Below are positions 38,350 through 47,230 of a DNA stretch of 64,000 nt, piece after piece; within the stretch, counting starts at the first letter, position 1, and every line of letters starts with the position of its first letter. The notes beneath the pieces are model-generated. The model was given only the letters and a program-made list of their open reading frames with translations. It ran no database searches and was not told the origin of the DNA. The stretch is from the NCBI RefSeq assembly GCF_007859315.1, contig NZ_VOHA01000021.1, positions 1 to 64,000 of the forward strand. The letters are read 5' to 3'. This DNA is from Reyranella sp. CPCC 100927 (GTDB taxonomy: Bacteria; Pseudomonadota; Alphaproteobacteria; Reyranellales; Reyranellaceae). Both the position numbers and the translations under genes were made by a program.

Positions 38350-39504
38350 ATGCCGGGGCCGCTGACAGGCTACACGTTGATCGAAGTGGCGGGCATCGGC
38401 CCGGGACCGATGACCGCCATGATGCTGGGCGACATGGGCGCCAACGTCATTCGCGTCGATCGGACCAGCAACGTCATGGACCGGTTCGCCGATCCCAAGT
38501 TCAACGTGCACGGCCGCAGCCGCCGATCCATCTCGGTCAATCTGCAGAAGCCGGAGGGCGCCGAGGTGGTGCTGCGGCTGTGCGAAAAGGCCGACGGGTT
38601 GATGGAGCCATTTCGGCCCGGCGTTGCCGAGCGCCTGGGTATCGGCCCTGATGCCTGCCTCAAGCGCAATCCGAAACTGGTCTATGGCCGCATGACCGGT
38701 TGGGGTCAGGACGGGCCACTGGCCAAGGCGGCCGGCCATGACCAGAACTACATCGCGCTCACCGGCGCCCTGCATGCCATCGGCCGCAAGGGACAGAAGC
38801 CGCCGCCACCGCTGAACCTGGTGGGCGATTTCGGCGGCGGCGGCATGCTGCTGGCGTTCGGCATGGTGTGCGGCCTGCTCGAGGCACAGAAATCGGGCAA
38901 GGGCCAGGTGGTCGATGCCGCCATGGTCGATGGTGCGGCACTGCTGCTGGGCGCGATCTTCGGCATGAACGGCGCCGGCCTGTGGAACGACAAGGAGCGT
39001 GAAGTCAATCTGATCGATGGCGGCGCGCATTTCTACGACACCTACGAGACCAAGGACGGCAAGTACGTCTCGATCGGGTCGATCGAGCCGCAGTTCTACG
39101 ACCTGCTGCTGGAGAAGACCGGCCTGAAGGGCCAGGAATTGCCCGCCCAGCACGACCGCAAGGCATGGCCGCAGATGAAGGCGAAGCTGGAAGCGATCTT
39201 CAAGACCAAGACGCGTGATGAGTGGTGCGCTCTCATGGAGGGCACCGACGTCTGCTTTGCGCCGATACTGACCATGAGCGAGGCGCCGCATCATCCCGCC
39301 GCCAAGGCACGCAATGCCTATGTCGACGTGGCGGGCTTCATGCAGCCGGCGCCGGCGCCGCGCTTCAGCCGCACCCGGGAGGCGGTGCAGGGCCCGGCCC
39401 CCAAACGCGGCAGCAACACGGCCGAGGTCCTGGGCGAACACGGTTTCTCGGCCGCCGAGATCACCGAATTGACCAAGGCGGGTGTCGTCGGACCGCAGGC
39501 GTGA
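38350..39504 (+). CDS. Family III CoA-transferase / alpha-methylacyl-CoA racemase-like
   Basis: A 384-residue CaiB/BaiF-superfamily protein. Opening LIEVAGIGPGPMTAMMLGDMGANVIRVD and the segment GRMTGWGQDGPLAKAAGHDQNYIALTGALHAIG are closest to alpha-methylacyl-CoA racemases, where His and Asp in GHDxNY act as acid-base pair; both are present. Racemase action would let (R)-2-methylacyl-CoA enter beta-oxidation. The ATG has only a weak ribosome site (GGAGACAGCA). It lies 124 bp after the amidohydrolase. Confidence 0.9.
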   Translation: MPGPLTGYTLIEVAGIGPGPMTAMMLGDMGANVIRVDRTSNVMDRFADPKFNVHGRSRRSISVNLQKPEGAEVVLRLCEKADGLMEPFRPGVAERLGIGPDACLKRNPKLVYGRMTGWGQDGPLAKAAGHDQNYIALTGALHAIGRKGQKPPPPLNLVGDFGGGGMLLAFGMVCGLLEAQKSGKGQVVDAAMVDGAALLLGAIFGMNGAGLWNDKEREVNLIDGGAHFYDTYETKDGKYVSIGSIEPQFYDLLLEKTGLKGQELPAQHDRKAWPQMKAKLEAIFKTKTRDEWCALMEGTDVCFAPILTMSEAPHHPAAKARNAYVDVAGFMQPAPAPRFSRTREAVQGPAPKRGSNTAEVLGEHGFSAAEITELTKAGVVGPQA

Positions 39505-39572
39505 GCAATGCAGGGAACCGCGCCGCGGTAGCAGCGCGGTTCCCGGAAAAACCCGAACATGCAGGAGGAGCC

Positions 39573-40754
39573 ATGACCGAGCGGACGCTGCGCGGCAAGG
39601 TGGCCATCGTTGGTATTGGCGAAACACCCTATTACAAGCATGGCAAGTCGCCTGATCCTGAGTTCGTGCTGGCGCTGAAGGCGATTCTTGCCGCCTGCAG
39701 TGACGCCGGTATCGATCCGCGCAAGATCGACGGCTTTGCCTCCTACAGCAACGACCGCAACGAGCCATCGCGGTTGGCCGCGGCGCTGGGCCTGCCCGAG
39801 CTGCGCTTCTCCAACATGATGTGGGGCGGCGGTGGCGGTGGCGGTGCCGGCGCTGTCGGTAATGCCGCCGCGGCCGTGGCCGCCGGCATGGCCGATTGCG
39901 TCGTCGTCTATCGCGCGCTTGCCCAGGGTCAGTTCCAGCGCTTCGGTGCTGCGGCTCCGGGCGGTGCCGCCTCGGGTGAGGCAGCGCTGAATGCGCCGTA
40001 CGGGGTGATGTCGCCGGCCCAGCGCTTCGCGATGCGGGCCATGCGCTTCCTCCATGACAACAGGATCGGGCCGGGCGCGCAGCGTGCCATCGCGCTTGCC
40101 TGTTATGCGCATGCACAGCGCAATCCGCGCGCGGTGATGCATGGCAAGCCGCTGACGGCGGAAGCTTATGATGCGGCGCGCTGGATCGTCGAACCGTGGC
40201 GGCTCTACGACTGCTGCATGGAAAACGATGGTGCCGCGGCGCTGATCATCGTGCCGGCCGAGCGGGCCCGCGATTTCCCGCATAAGCCCGCCTACCTGCT
40301 GGGCTCGGTTCAAGGCTCGGAGTATCGCAATGGCGCGCGCGGCCACAATGCGCCGCTCTATGCCACATCAAGCTTCACGACCCTGGCGCCGCGGCTCTAC
40401 GCCATGGCCAAAGTGAAGCCGTCCGATGTCGATGTGCTGCAGGCTTACGAGAACTTCACCGGCGGTGTGCTGATGAGCCTGGTCGAGCATGGCTTCTTCA
40501 CCGCCGAGGAAGCCAACGATTTCCTGGTGCCGGAGAACCTGATGGCGCCGTCGGGCAAATTGCCGCTCAACACCAGCGGCGGCAATCTTGCCGAGTGCTA
40601 CATGCACGGGCTGGAACTGCAGGTCGAGGCGGTGCGCCAGCTGCGCGGCCAGTCGACGGCGCAGGTGCCCGACCCGCACGTATCGATGGTGATCTCCGGC
40701 CCGATGGTGACGCCGGTATCGAGCATGATCCTGGGCAGCGCGGAGACCTTGTGA
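39573..40754 (+). CDS. Thiolase-like protein (SCP2-thiolase type) 2
   Basis: A 393-residue thiolase-superfamily protein with a strong ribosome site (AGGAGGAG). It has VAIVGIGETPYYKHG, the family VLQAYENFTGGVLMSLVEHGF and the C-terminal LPLNTSGGNLAECYMHG. At the place of the nucleophilic cysteine there is a run of seven glycines after Trp (MMWGGGGGGGAGAVGNAA), so classical thiolase action is unlikely. The stop overlaps the DUF35 ATG (TGATG). A retro-aldol or condensing role with its partner is the favoured inference. Confidence 0.88.
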   Translation: MTERTLRGKVAIVGIGETPYYKHGKSPDPEFVLALKAILAACSDAGIDPRKIDGFASYSNDRNEPSRLAAALGLPELRFSNMMWGGGGGGGAGAVGNAAAAVAAGMADCVVVYRALAQGQFQRFGAAAPGGAASGEAALNAPYGVMSPAQRFAMRAMRFLHDNRIGPGAQRAIALACYAHAQRNPRAVMHGKPLTAEAYDAARWIVEPWRLYDCCMENDGAAALIIVPAERARDFPHKPAYLLGSVQGSEYRNGARGHNAPLYATSSFTTLAPRLYAMAKVKPSDVDVLQAYENFTGGVLMSLVEHGFFTAEEANDFLVPENLMAPSGKLPLNTSGGNLAECYMHGLELQVEAVRQLRGQSTAQVPDPHVSMVISGPMVTPVSSMILGSAETL

Positions 40755-41203
40755 TGACCACCGCAACCTATCTCCGCCCGGGCCTGCCGGCGCCGGTGGC
40801 CGAGAATGACGGGCTGGACGCGCCCTACTGGGAAGCCACGCGGCGTGGCGTGCTGATGGTGCAGCGCTGCAAAGCCTGCGGTACCTGGCAGTGGGGCCCG
40901 GAGTGGATCTGCCACAAGTGCCTGTCGTTCGATGTCGGCTGGCAAGAGGTCGAAGGCCGTGGTCGCATCTATAGCTGGGAACGGCCGTGGCATCCGGTGC
41001 ACCCGGCACTGAAGGAGCAGGGGCCCTATATCGTGGTCCTGGTCGAGCTGCGGCAGGCTGGCGGCATCCGCATGCTGGGCAACCTGCTGGGCGATCCGAA
41101 GCAGGCGGTGCGCATCGGTGCCGAGGTCGAGGCCGTGTTCGAGCCCCATGACGATGCCAAGCCAAGCTACACGCTGGTGCAGTGGCGCCACGCGACAACG
41201 TAA
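40754..41203 (+). CDS. DUF35 zinc-ribbon/OB-fold partner protein 2
   Basis: A 149-residue protein whose ATG overlaps the thiolase-like stop. Zinc ribbon CKACGTWQWGPEWICHKC (about residues 39-56), followed by the OB-fold part GRIYSWERPWHPVHP and PYIVVLVELRQ. It should bind the acyl-CoA and pair with the thiolase-like protein, as at 17.5-19.0 kb. Confidence 0.92.
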   Translation: MTTATYLRPGLPAPVAENDGLDAPYWEATRRGVLMVQRCKACGTWQWGPEWICHKCLSFDVGWQEVEGRGRIYSWERPWHPVHPALKEQGPYIVVLVELRQAGGIRMLGNLLGDPKQAVRIGAEVEAVFEPHDDAKPSYTLVQWRHATT

Positions 41204-41251
41204 GCCCAATAACCGCCGTCCCATGCCGTTGGGCCCCCGCTGGAGGCATCG

Positions 41252-42448
41252 TTGAGTTACGCTGCACCGTTCGCCGGACTCAAGGTCGTCGACTTGAGCC
41301 AAGGTATCGCCGGTCCCTATTGCGCGATGATGCTGGCGCAGCAGGGTGCGAACGTCATCAAAGTCGAATCGATCGACGGGGGTGGTGACTGGGCACGTGG
41401 ACTGGGCGTGCGCTATGGCAATCACTCGGTGTATTCGATCGTCGGCAATCTCGGTAAGCGCAGCGTTGCGCTCAATCTCAAGGCGCCGTCGGGTCGCGAT
41501 GTGCTGTGGCGGTTGTTGCGCGACGCCGATGTCTTCCTCGAAGGTTTTCGGCCCGGTGTGATCAAGCGGCTGGGCTTCGACTACGAGACCGTGGCGGCGC
41601 GCGAGCCGCGCTTGCTCTACGTCTCGATCTCCGGCTTCGGCCAGACCGGCCCGCTGGCCGAGCGGCCGGCGACCGACCCGGTGCTGCAGGCTTACACCGG
41701 CATGATGGCGGAGAACCGCGGCGAGGACGGTCTTCCGCATCGTGTCCCTGTGATCGTCGTCGACATGTCGACGGCACTCTATGCCTTCCAGGCGGTATCG
41801 GCCGCGCTCTATGCGCGGCGTGACGAAACGCACGGTCGCTTCATCGAGGTCAGCCTGATGCAGGCGGCTGCGGCACTGCAGTCGGTCCGCCTGATCGCCT
41901 GCCATCTGGAAGGCGGCACCATGCGGCCGGGCGCCGTACCCGGCGGCGTCTTCAAGACCGCCGACGGCTGGATGTCGATCGTCGCCATCAACGACCGCGA
42001 ATGGCAGGCGCTTTGCGGCGCCATGGACCTGCCGCAGCTCGCGACGGACGAACGCTTTGCGACCCCGTCGGCGCGTTCGGGCAATGACGTGGCGCTTTAC
42101 GCGATCATGCGGCCGGCCATTGCCGCCAGGCCAAGTGCCCATTGGGCCGAGCGGTTCACGGCGGCGCGCCTCATGCACGAGCGCCTGAACAGCTACGCCG
42201 AATTCCTCGCCCAACCGCAGGTTCAGGCCACCGATCTGATTCACTGGCTGAACCAGCCTGGCTTGGCGCAGCCCGTGCCGATGCCGATCGTGCCGGGCGC
42301 CACGATGCCCACCGACGGCACGCCTGGCGCCACGGCACCCGTGTGCGGCCAGCACACGGATGTGGTCCTTCGTGAGCACGGTTACAGCGCCGAGGAGATA
42401 TCGGATCTCGCGGCCAAGGGGGTCGTCTCGGGACCGCGGCAGATCTGA
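41252..42448 (+). CDS. Family III CoA-transferase (CaiB/BaiF)
   Basis: A 398-residue CoA-transferase. The start is a TTG at 41252, chosen because GGAGG lies 5 bp before it and MSYAAPFAGLKVVDLSQGIAGPY is the normal opening. The catalytic Asp is in ATDPVLQAYTGMMA; GFGQTGPLAERP and the C-terminal HTDVVLREHGYSAEEIS are typical. It probably moves CoA between two acids, in contrast to the racemase-like paralogue at 38.4 kb. Last gene of the IclR-B operon. Confidence 0.91.
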   Translation: MSYAAPFAGLKVVDLSQGIAGPYCAMMLAQQGANVIKVESIDGGGDWARGLGVRYGNHSVYSIVGNLGKRSVALNLKAPSGRDVLWRLLRDADVFLEGFRPGVIKRLGFDYETVAAREPRLLYVSISGFGQTGPLAERPATDPVLQAYTGMMAENRGEDGLPHRVPVIVVDMSTALYAFQAVSAALYARRDETHGRFIEVSLMQAAAALQSVRLIACHLEGGTMRPGAVPGGVFKTADGWMSIVAINDREWQALCGAMDLPQLATDERFATPSARSGNDVALYAIMRPAIAARPSAHWAERFTAARLMHERLNSYAEFLAQPQVQATDLIHWLNQPGLAQPVPMPIVPGATMPTDGTPGATAPVCGQHTDVVLREHGYSAEEISDLAAKGVVSGPRQI

Positions 42449-42461
42449 CGGCGTTGGCGAT

Positions 42462-45050
42462 CTACTCGTTGCGCAGCAGTCCCAGTGGGCGCTGGCGCAG
42501 CGCACTGAACGCGCCGGCGAGGCCGAAGGCCAAGGTCAGGATCATGGCGCCGAAGGCCGTGATGATGGCGACCTCGGGTTGAAAGGTCCAGTCCAGCGCC
42601 ATCACGAAGCGCACCACCAGCCAGGCTGCCAGCGCCCCCACGCCGGTGGCAGCCAGTGCCGTGACCAGGCCCAACGCGGCGAACTCATAGGTGAAGACGC
42701 GCAGCACCCGCCCGCTGGTGGCGCCCAGCACCTTCATGACGACGGTGTCGTGCACGCGCCGCCGCTGCGTCGCCAGCATGGCGCCGGCCAGCACCAGCAG
42801 GCCGGCGACAATGCCGACCACGCCCACCACGCGCGCCGCCAGGCCGATGTTGCCCAGGATCTGGGCCGCGATCTCGAGCGCGTCCTTCACCCGCACGACG
42901 GTGACGTTGGTGAATTCGTCGGTGATCGCCTTGTAGGCCGCTTCCTCGGTGTCGCCCTTGGCATAGACGGTGGCGAGGAATGTCTGCGGTGCCTTCTCCA
43001 AGGTGCCAGGCGCGAAGATGAACGTGAAGTTCATCGCCAGCGTGCCCCAGTCGATGCGCCTGAGGTTGGCGATCGTGGCATCGACATCGCGGCCCAGGAT
43101 GTTGACGGTGATGGTGTCGCCGACGCCGATGCCGAAGGCACGCGCCAGCTCGGCATCGAAACTGATCAAGGCCGGGCCGCTGTAGTCCGCCGGCCACCAT
43201 TTGCCGGCCACCACCTGGCTGCCCTCGGGCAAGGTCGCGGCGTAGGTCAGGCCGCGGTCGCTCTCGACCGCCCAGCGGGCGTTCTGCGGGATGGCCAGCT
43301 CGCGCACCGGTTTGCCGGCGATCCTGGAGATGCGGCCGCGCAGCATCGGCACCTGATCGACGCGCTGCACGTGCTGGGCGGTCAGGTCGTCGCGGAAGCG
43401 CTGAACCTGGTCGGGCTGCAGGTCGACGACGAAGAACGCCGGCGCGTCCTTGGGCAGCCGCTTGCCGATCTGGTTCTGCAGGTTGCCCTCGATCAGCGCT
43501 GTCGCCACCAGCACGGTCAACCCCAGGCCCAGTGACAGCATGACCGTGGGTGTCGGCGAACCCGGCCGGTGGATGTTGGCCAACGCCAGGCGCAGGCTTG
43601 CCGAGCGCGGCCGGCCGGCCAGGCGCGCCAGCATCATCACCAGCCGCGCCAGCAGCGGAAAGGCGATGAACGCCCCCAGCGCACCGGCCACGAACCACAG
43701 CGCGATGCGCCGGTCCGGCGCCGTGAGCACGGTGAAGGCGGCCAGCAGGCCGACCACCAGCAGGATGGTGATGGCATCGCGCAGCCGCAGGCTGGGATCG
43801 TCGGTCGCCACCGCACCGCGCATCAGGGTCGAGGCCGGCACCTGGCGCGCGCGCATCAGTGGCCACAACGCGAACAGCAGGGCCACCAGCAGGCCGAAGA
43901 TCGCGGCGCTGGCCAGTGGCTGGGCGTAGAGCGCAACCCGTGCCCGCACCGGCAGCAGGTCGCCCATCACGCTCTGCGCCGCGAACGGCAGCAGCGCGCC
44001 CACCACCAGACCGATCGCGACACCGATGGCGGCGAGAATGCCCAGCTGCAGGAAATACGTGCGCGTGATCAGGCCGGCCGGCGCGCCCAGGCATTTCAGG
44101 ATGGCGATGGTGCGCGACCGCGTGCGCAGGAAGCTGTCGACCGCGTTGCCGACACCGACGCCGCCCACCAGCAGCGCCGCCAGTCCGATCAGCGCCAGAT
44201 ATTGCGTCAGGCGGTCGACCCAGGTGCGCAGGCCGTTGCCGGCGTCGTTCAGCCCGCGTACCCGCCAGCCGGCTTCGGGGAAGCGCCGTTGCAGGTCGCT
44301 GATCCAGGTGCGGTAGGGCAGCCCGGCCGGCATCATCACGCGGTATTCGTAAGTCATCAGGCTGCCCGGCTGCAGCAGCCCGGTGGCCGGCAGGGCGTCG
44401 CGGGCGATCATCAGGCGCGGGCCGATGCCGAACACGCCCAGGCCGCGGTCCGGTTCGCGCGCGATGACGCCGCGCACCTGCAGCGTCGCGTCGCCGACGC
44501 GGATGTCGTCGCCCACCGCGATGCCGAGCCGGCGCAGGCCGATCTCCTCGACCACGGCACCATAGACGCCGTTGCGCGGCTGCAGCAGCGCCTGCAGGTC
44601 GCCGCCACCCGTCAGCTCCAGCGTGCCGGCCAGCGGGTAGGCGCCGTCGACGGCCTTGATCTGCACCAGGGTCGGCCGTGCATTCGGCGTGTCGGCGCGT
44701 GCCATGCCGCGCATTTCGACCCAATCGGCGACCTGCGCGGCGCGTTCGCCGATGGCAGTGCGCTGCTCGGCGGTCACCGGGCGGTAGGATTGCGTGATGG
44801 CAACATCGCCGCCCAGCAGCAGGCGTGCATCGGCGCGCAGTCCTTCCTCGACCGCACGCGAGATCGACAGGATGCCGGCGATCGCTGCCACGCCCAGCGC
44901 CAGGCAGGCGAGGAACAAGCGGAAGCCGGCCAGACCCGTGCGCAGTTCGCGCACGGCAATGCGCGCCGCCAGTGACCAGGAGGAACCGGCGCCCGAGACG
45001 GCTCGCTGCGGTGCTTCGGTGCGCTCCAGGGCGAGGGATGGCGGCGTCAT
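42462..45050 (-). CDS. ABC transporter permease, FtsX-like (YbbP type)
   Basis: An 862-residue membrane protein. There is an N-terminal membrane helix (FRLFLACLALGVAAIAGIL), a large periplasmic domain, then two FtsX-like helix groups (LALIGLAALLVGGVGVGNAV..., LGILAAIGVAIGLVVGALLPF; and near the end VGVVGIVAGLLVLAGAMLA, AFGAMILTLAFGLAGAF). This matches the YbbP group of MacB-type transporters, linked in other bacteria to lipid or lysophospholipase-related export. It lies 25 bp after its ATPase gene. Confidence 0.92.
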   Translation of the reverse strand: MTPPSLALERTEAPQRAVSGAGSSWSLAARIAVRELRTGLAGFRLFLACLALGVAAIAGILSISRAVEEGLRADARLLLGGDVAITQSYRPVTAEQRTAIGERAAQVADWVEMRGMARADTPNARPTLVQIKAVDGAYPLAGTLELTGGGDLQALLQPRNGVYGAVVEEIGLRRLGIAVGDDIRVGDATLQVRGVIAREPDRGLGVFGIGPRLMIARDALPATGLLQPGSLMTYEYRVMMPAGLPYRTWISDLQRRFPEAGWRVRGLNDAGNGLRTWVDRLTQYLALIGLAALLVGGVGVGNAVDSFLRTRSRTIAILKCLGAPAGLITRTYFLQLGILAAIGVAIGLVVGALLPFAAQSVMGDLLPVRARVALYAQPLASAAIFGLLVALLFALWPLMRARQVPASTLMRGAVATDDPSLRLRDAITILLVVGLLAAFTVLTAPDRRIALWFVAGALGAFIAFPLLARLVMMLARLAGRPRSASLRLALANIHRPGSPTPTVMLSLGLGLTVLVATALIEGNLQNQIGKRLPKDAPAFFVVDLQPDQVQRFRDDLTAQHVQRVDQVPMLRGRISRIAGKPVRELAIPQNARWAVESDRGLTYAATLPEGSQVVAGKWWPADYSGPALISFDAELARAFGIGVGDTITVNILGRDVDATIANLRRIDWGTLAMNFTFIFAPGTLEKAPQTFLATVYAKGDTEEAAYKAITDEFTNVTVVRVKDALEIAAQILGNIGLAARVVGVVGIVAGLLVLAGAMLATQRRRVHDTVVMKVLGATSGRVLRVFTYEFAALGLVTALAATGVGALAAWLVVRFVMALDWTFQPEVAIITAFGAMILTLAFGLAGAFSALRQRPLGLLRNE

Positions 45051-45075
45051 AGGGCGTGATCTCGTCCAGGTCGCA

Positions 45076-45780
45076 TCACGCTGCGGCGGCCGTGTCCGCC
45101 GCGATCAGGCCGTCGGTGATGTGGATCACGCGGTCGCACTGCTCGGCGATGGTGGTGTCGTGCGTGATCAGCAGCAGCGTGGCGCCGGCGTTGCGCGTCA
45201 GGTCGAACAACAGGGACATCACCTGCCGGCCGGTGGCGCCATCCAGGTTGCCGGTCGGTTCGTCGGCCAGCAGCAGCTTGGGCCGCGTGGCGAAGGCGCG
45301 CGCCACGGCCACGCGCTGCTGTTCGCCACCCGATAGCTGCGCCGGGTAATGCGTCAGGCGGTGGCCCAGCCCGACCTCGCCCAGGGCCGCCTCGGCGCGT
45401 GCGAACGCATCGGCCACGCCGGCGAACTCCAGCGGCAGGGCGACGTTCTCGGTGGCCGTCATGGTGGGGATCAGGTGGAAGCCCTGGAACACGATACCGA
45501 GATTGTCGCGGCGGAAGCGGGCCAGCGCATCGTCGGACAGGTTCTGCAGGGTGATGCCGGCGACCTCGATGGTGCCCGATGTGGCCCGTTCCAGGCCGCC
45601 CACCACCATCATCAGGCTCGATTTGCCGGCGCCTGAGGGGCCGACCAGGGCCGTGCTGCCGCCGGTCGGGACATCCAGGTCGATCCCGCGCAAGATGTTG
45701 ACCGTGCCGGCGGCGCTCGCCATGTCTAGGTGTACGTCGCGCAGGCGGATCATGCGGCGGCGGCTTTCGACGGCGGACAC
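45076..45780 (-). CDS. ABC transporter ATPase (YbbA/LolD type)
   Basis: A 234-residue ATPase. Walker A GPSGAGKSS, Q-loop GIVFQGFHLIP, signature LSGGEQQRVAVARA, Walker B LLLADEPTGNLD and switch His in LITHD are intact. The listed start is a GTG; an ATG at 45753 (MIRLRDVHLDM) is an alternative with an equally poor ribosome site. It powers the permease at 42.5-45.1 kb. It is divergent from the TesA-like esterase, an arrangement also known from enteric bacteria. Confidence 0.93.
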   Translation of the reverse strand: MSAVESRRRMIRLRDVHLDMASAAGTVNILRGIDLDVPTGGSTALVGPSGAGKSSLMMVVGGLERATSGTIEVAGITLQNLSDDALARFRRDNLGIVFQGFHLIPTMTATENVALPLEFAGVADAFARAEAALGEVGLGHRLTHYPAQLSGGEQQRVAVARAFATRPKLLLADEPTGNLDGATGRQVMSLLFDLTRNAGATLLLITHDTTIAEQCDRVIHITDGLIAADTAAAA

Positions 45781-45783
45781 ATC

Positions 45784-46542
45784 ATGAGCAGCAGGCTCGC
45801 GGACGATTCAGGTGTTTTGGCGGCCATGAACCAGGGATATGGCGATTTCGCCGACCGGGTCAACGGCCCCGCCCGCCTCACGAGATCGTGGGGTAAGGAA
45901 TTAAGCCTTGCTTTTCGGCACTTCTGGCTGATTGCGGCGTTGCTTTGCGCCAGCGTGACAGCGGCCCATGCCCAGACGGTGCGGATTGCCATGCTGGGCG
46001 ACAGTCTTACGGCCGGTTTCGGCCTGCCGCCCGAGCAGGCGCTGCCCACCAAGCTGGAGCAGGCGCTGAAGGCGGCCGGCCGCGACGTGTCGGTCGCCAA
46101 CCATGGCGTGTCGGGCGACACCTCGGCCGGCGGCCTGGCGCGGCTGGACTGGACCCTGGGTGACAAGCCGAAGCTGGTGATCGTGGCGCTGGGCGCCAAT
46201 GACGCACTGCGCGGGCTGAACCCCGATGACACCGAAAAGAACATCGATGCGATCATCACGCGGACCAAGGCCGCTGGTGCCGTGGTCCTGCTCTGCGGCA
46301 TGAAGGCGCCGCGCAATTACGGACCGGAGTACGTCGCCAAGTTCGACGGTCTCTACGAACGGCTGGCCGCGAAGCATGGCGTCGCCCTGCTGCCGTTCCT
46401 GCTCGATGGCGTGGCGATGATGCCGGAGCTCAACCAGGCCGACGGCATTCACCCCAACGCCAAAGGCGTCGACACCGTCGTGGCGCACCTGGCACCGGCG
46501 GTCACCAAGGTGCTGGACGACATGAAGAAGCCGAACGGATAG
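45784..46542 (+). CDS. tesA: TesA-like SGNH esterase/lysophospholipase
   Basis: A periplasmic GDSL esterase that acts on thioesters, lysophospholipids or aryl esters. Block I is AMLGDSLTAGFG, block III GANDALRG, and block V DGIHPNAKG with catalytic Asp and His. The signal segment FWLIAALLCASVTAAHAQ is preceded by an unusually long N-terminal part; the ATG at 45784 is given, but the ATG at 45826 is possible and leaves more room for promoters between the divergent genes. The next gene starts directly after its stop. Confidence 0.9.
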   Translation: MSSRLADDSGVLAAMNQGYGDFADRVNGPARLTRSWGKELSLAFRHFWLIAALLCASVTAAHAQTVRIAMLGDSLTAGFGLPPEQALPTKLEQALKAAGRDVSVANHGVSGDTSAGGLARLDWTLGDKPKLVIVALGANDALRGLNPDDTEKNIDAIITRTKAAGAVVLLCGMKAPRNYGPEYVAKFDGLYERLAAKHGVALLPFLLDGVAMMPELNQADGIHPNAKGVDTVVAHLAPAVTKVLDDMKKPNG

Positions 46543-47022
46543 ATGCCGTCGCCGTCCAAGCTCAGCGCCGGCCTGCTGGTGTTCCGGCACGTGAACGATG
46601 CGCCGGAAGTTCTGCTGGCACATCCCGGCGGGCCGTTCTGGGCCAGGAAGGATGACGGTGCCTGGTCGATTCCCAAGGGCCTGTGCGAGCCGGGCGAGGC
46701 TGTCTTCGCTGCCGCCCGGCGCGAATTCGTCGAGGAAACAGGCCTGCAGCCGGATGGCGATTTCATCGAGCTGACGCCGGTCAAACAACCTGGTGGCAAG
46801 GTCGTCGCGGCCTGGGCCGTCGACTGCGATCTCGATGTCAGCGGCTTTCGCAGCAACACGTTCCAACTCGAATGGCCACCGCGATCGGGAAAGTTTCAGG
46901 ACGTGCCGGAAATCGACAGAGTCGCGTGGTTCACCGTGCCGGTTGCGCAGACCAAGATCCTCAAGGGCCAGAAACCGCTGCTGGATCAGTTGATGCACCT
47001 TTGGAGCATGAAGACACCATAA
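46543..47022 (+). CDS. Nudix hydrolase
   Basis: A 159-residue pyrophosphohydrolase. The Nudix box G-x5-E-x7-REUxEExGU is complete (GLCEPGEAVF, then AARREFVEETGL, about 46-68). The opening SAGLLVFRHVNDAPEVLLAHPGGPFW resembles the NTP-cleaning or diadenosine-polyphosphate group. The ATG touches the esterase stop codon, so the two are probably translated from one message. Substrate unknown. Confidence 0.93.
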   Translation: MPSPSKLSAGLLVFRHVNDAPEVLLAHPGGPFWARKDDGAWSIPKGLCEPGEAVFAAARREFVEETGLQPDGDFIELTPVKQPGGKVVAAWAVDCDLDVSGFRSNTFQLEWPPRSGKFQDVPEIDRVAWFTVPVAQTKILKGQKPLLDQLMHLWSMKTP

Positions 47023-47230
47023 ATCGTTTGCTCACCGTAACGTCCTTCATGCGTTTGTCATGTGGTGCGCAGATACCGTGAGACATGACCGACCTTTCGT
47101 CCGATAGGCGGCGCGTTCGACGTCATTTGGTCCAGATGGATGAGGCACGGTTGTCCGATACGGCACCTTTGCCTACTGTGCGCGCCATGATGCTTCGCGT
47201 GTTCTGCTGAGTGATTGTCACCGGGTTCCG

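Noticed and set aside
42685-44724. 679-codon minus-strand frame within the permease gene
   Set aside because: Low-complexity shadow; the permease frame has clear membrane helices and family features.
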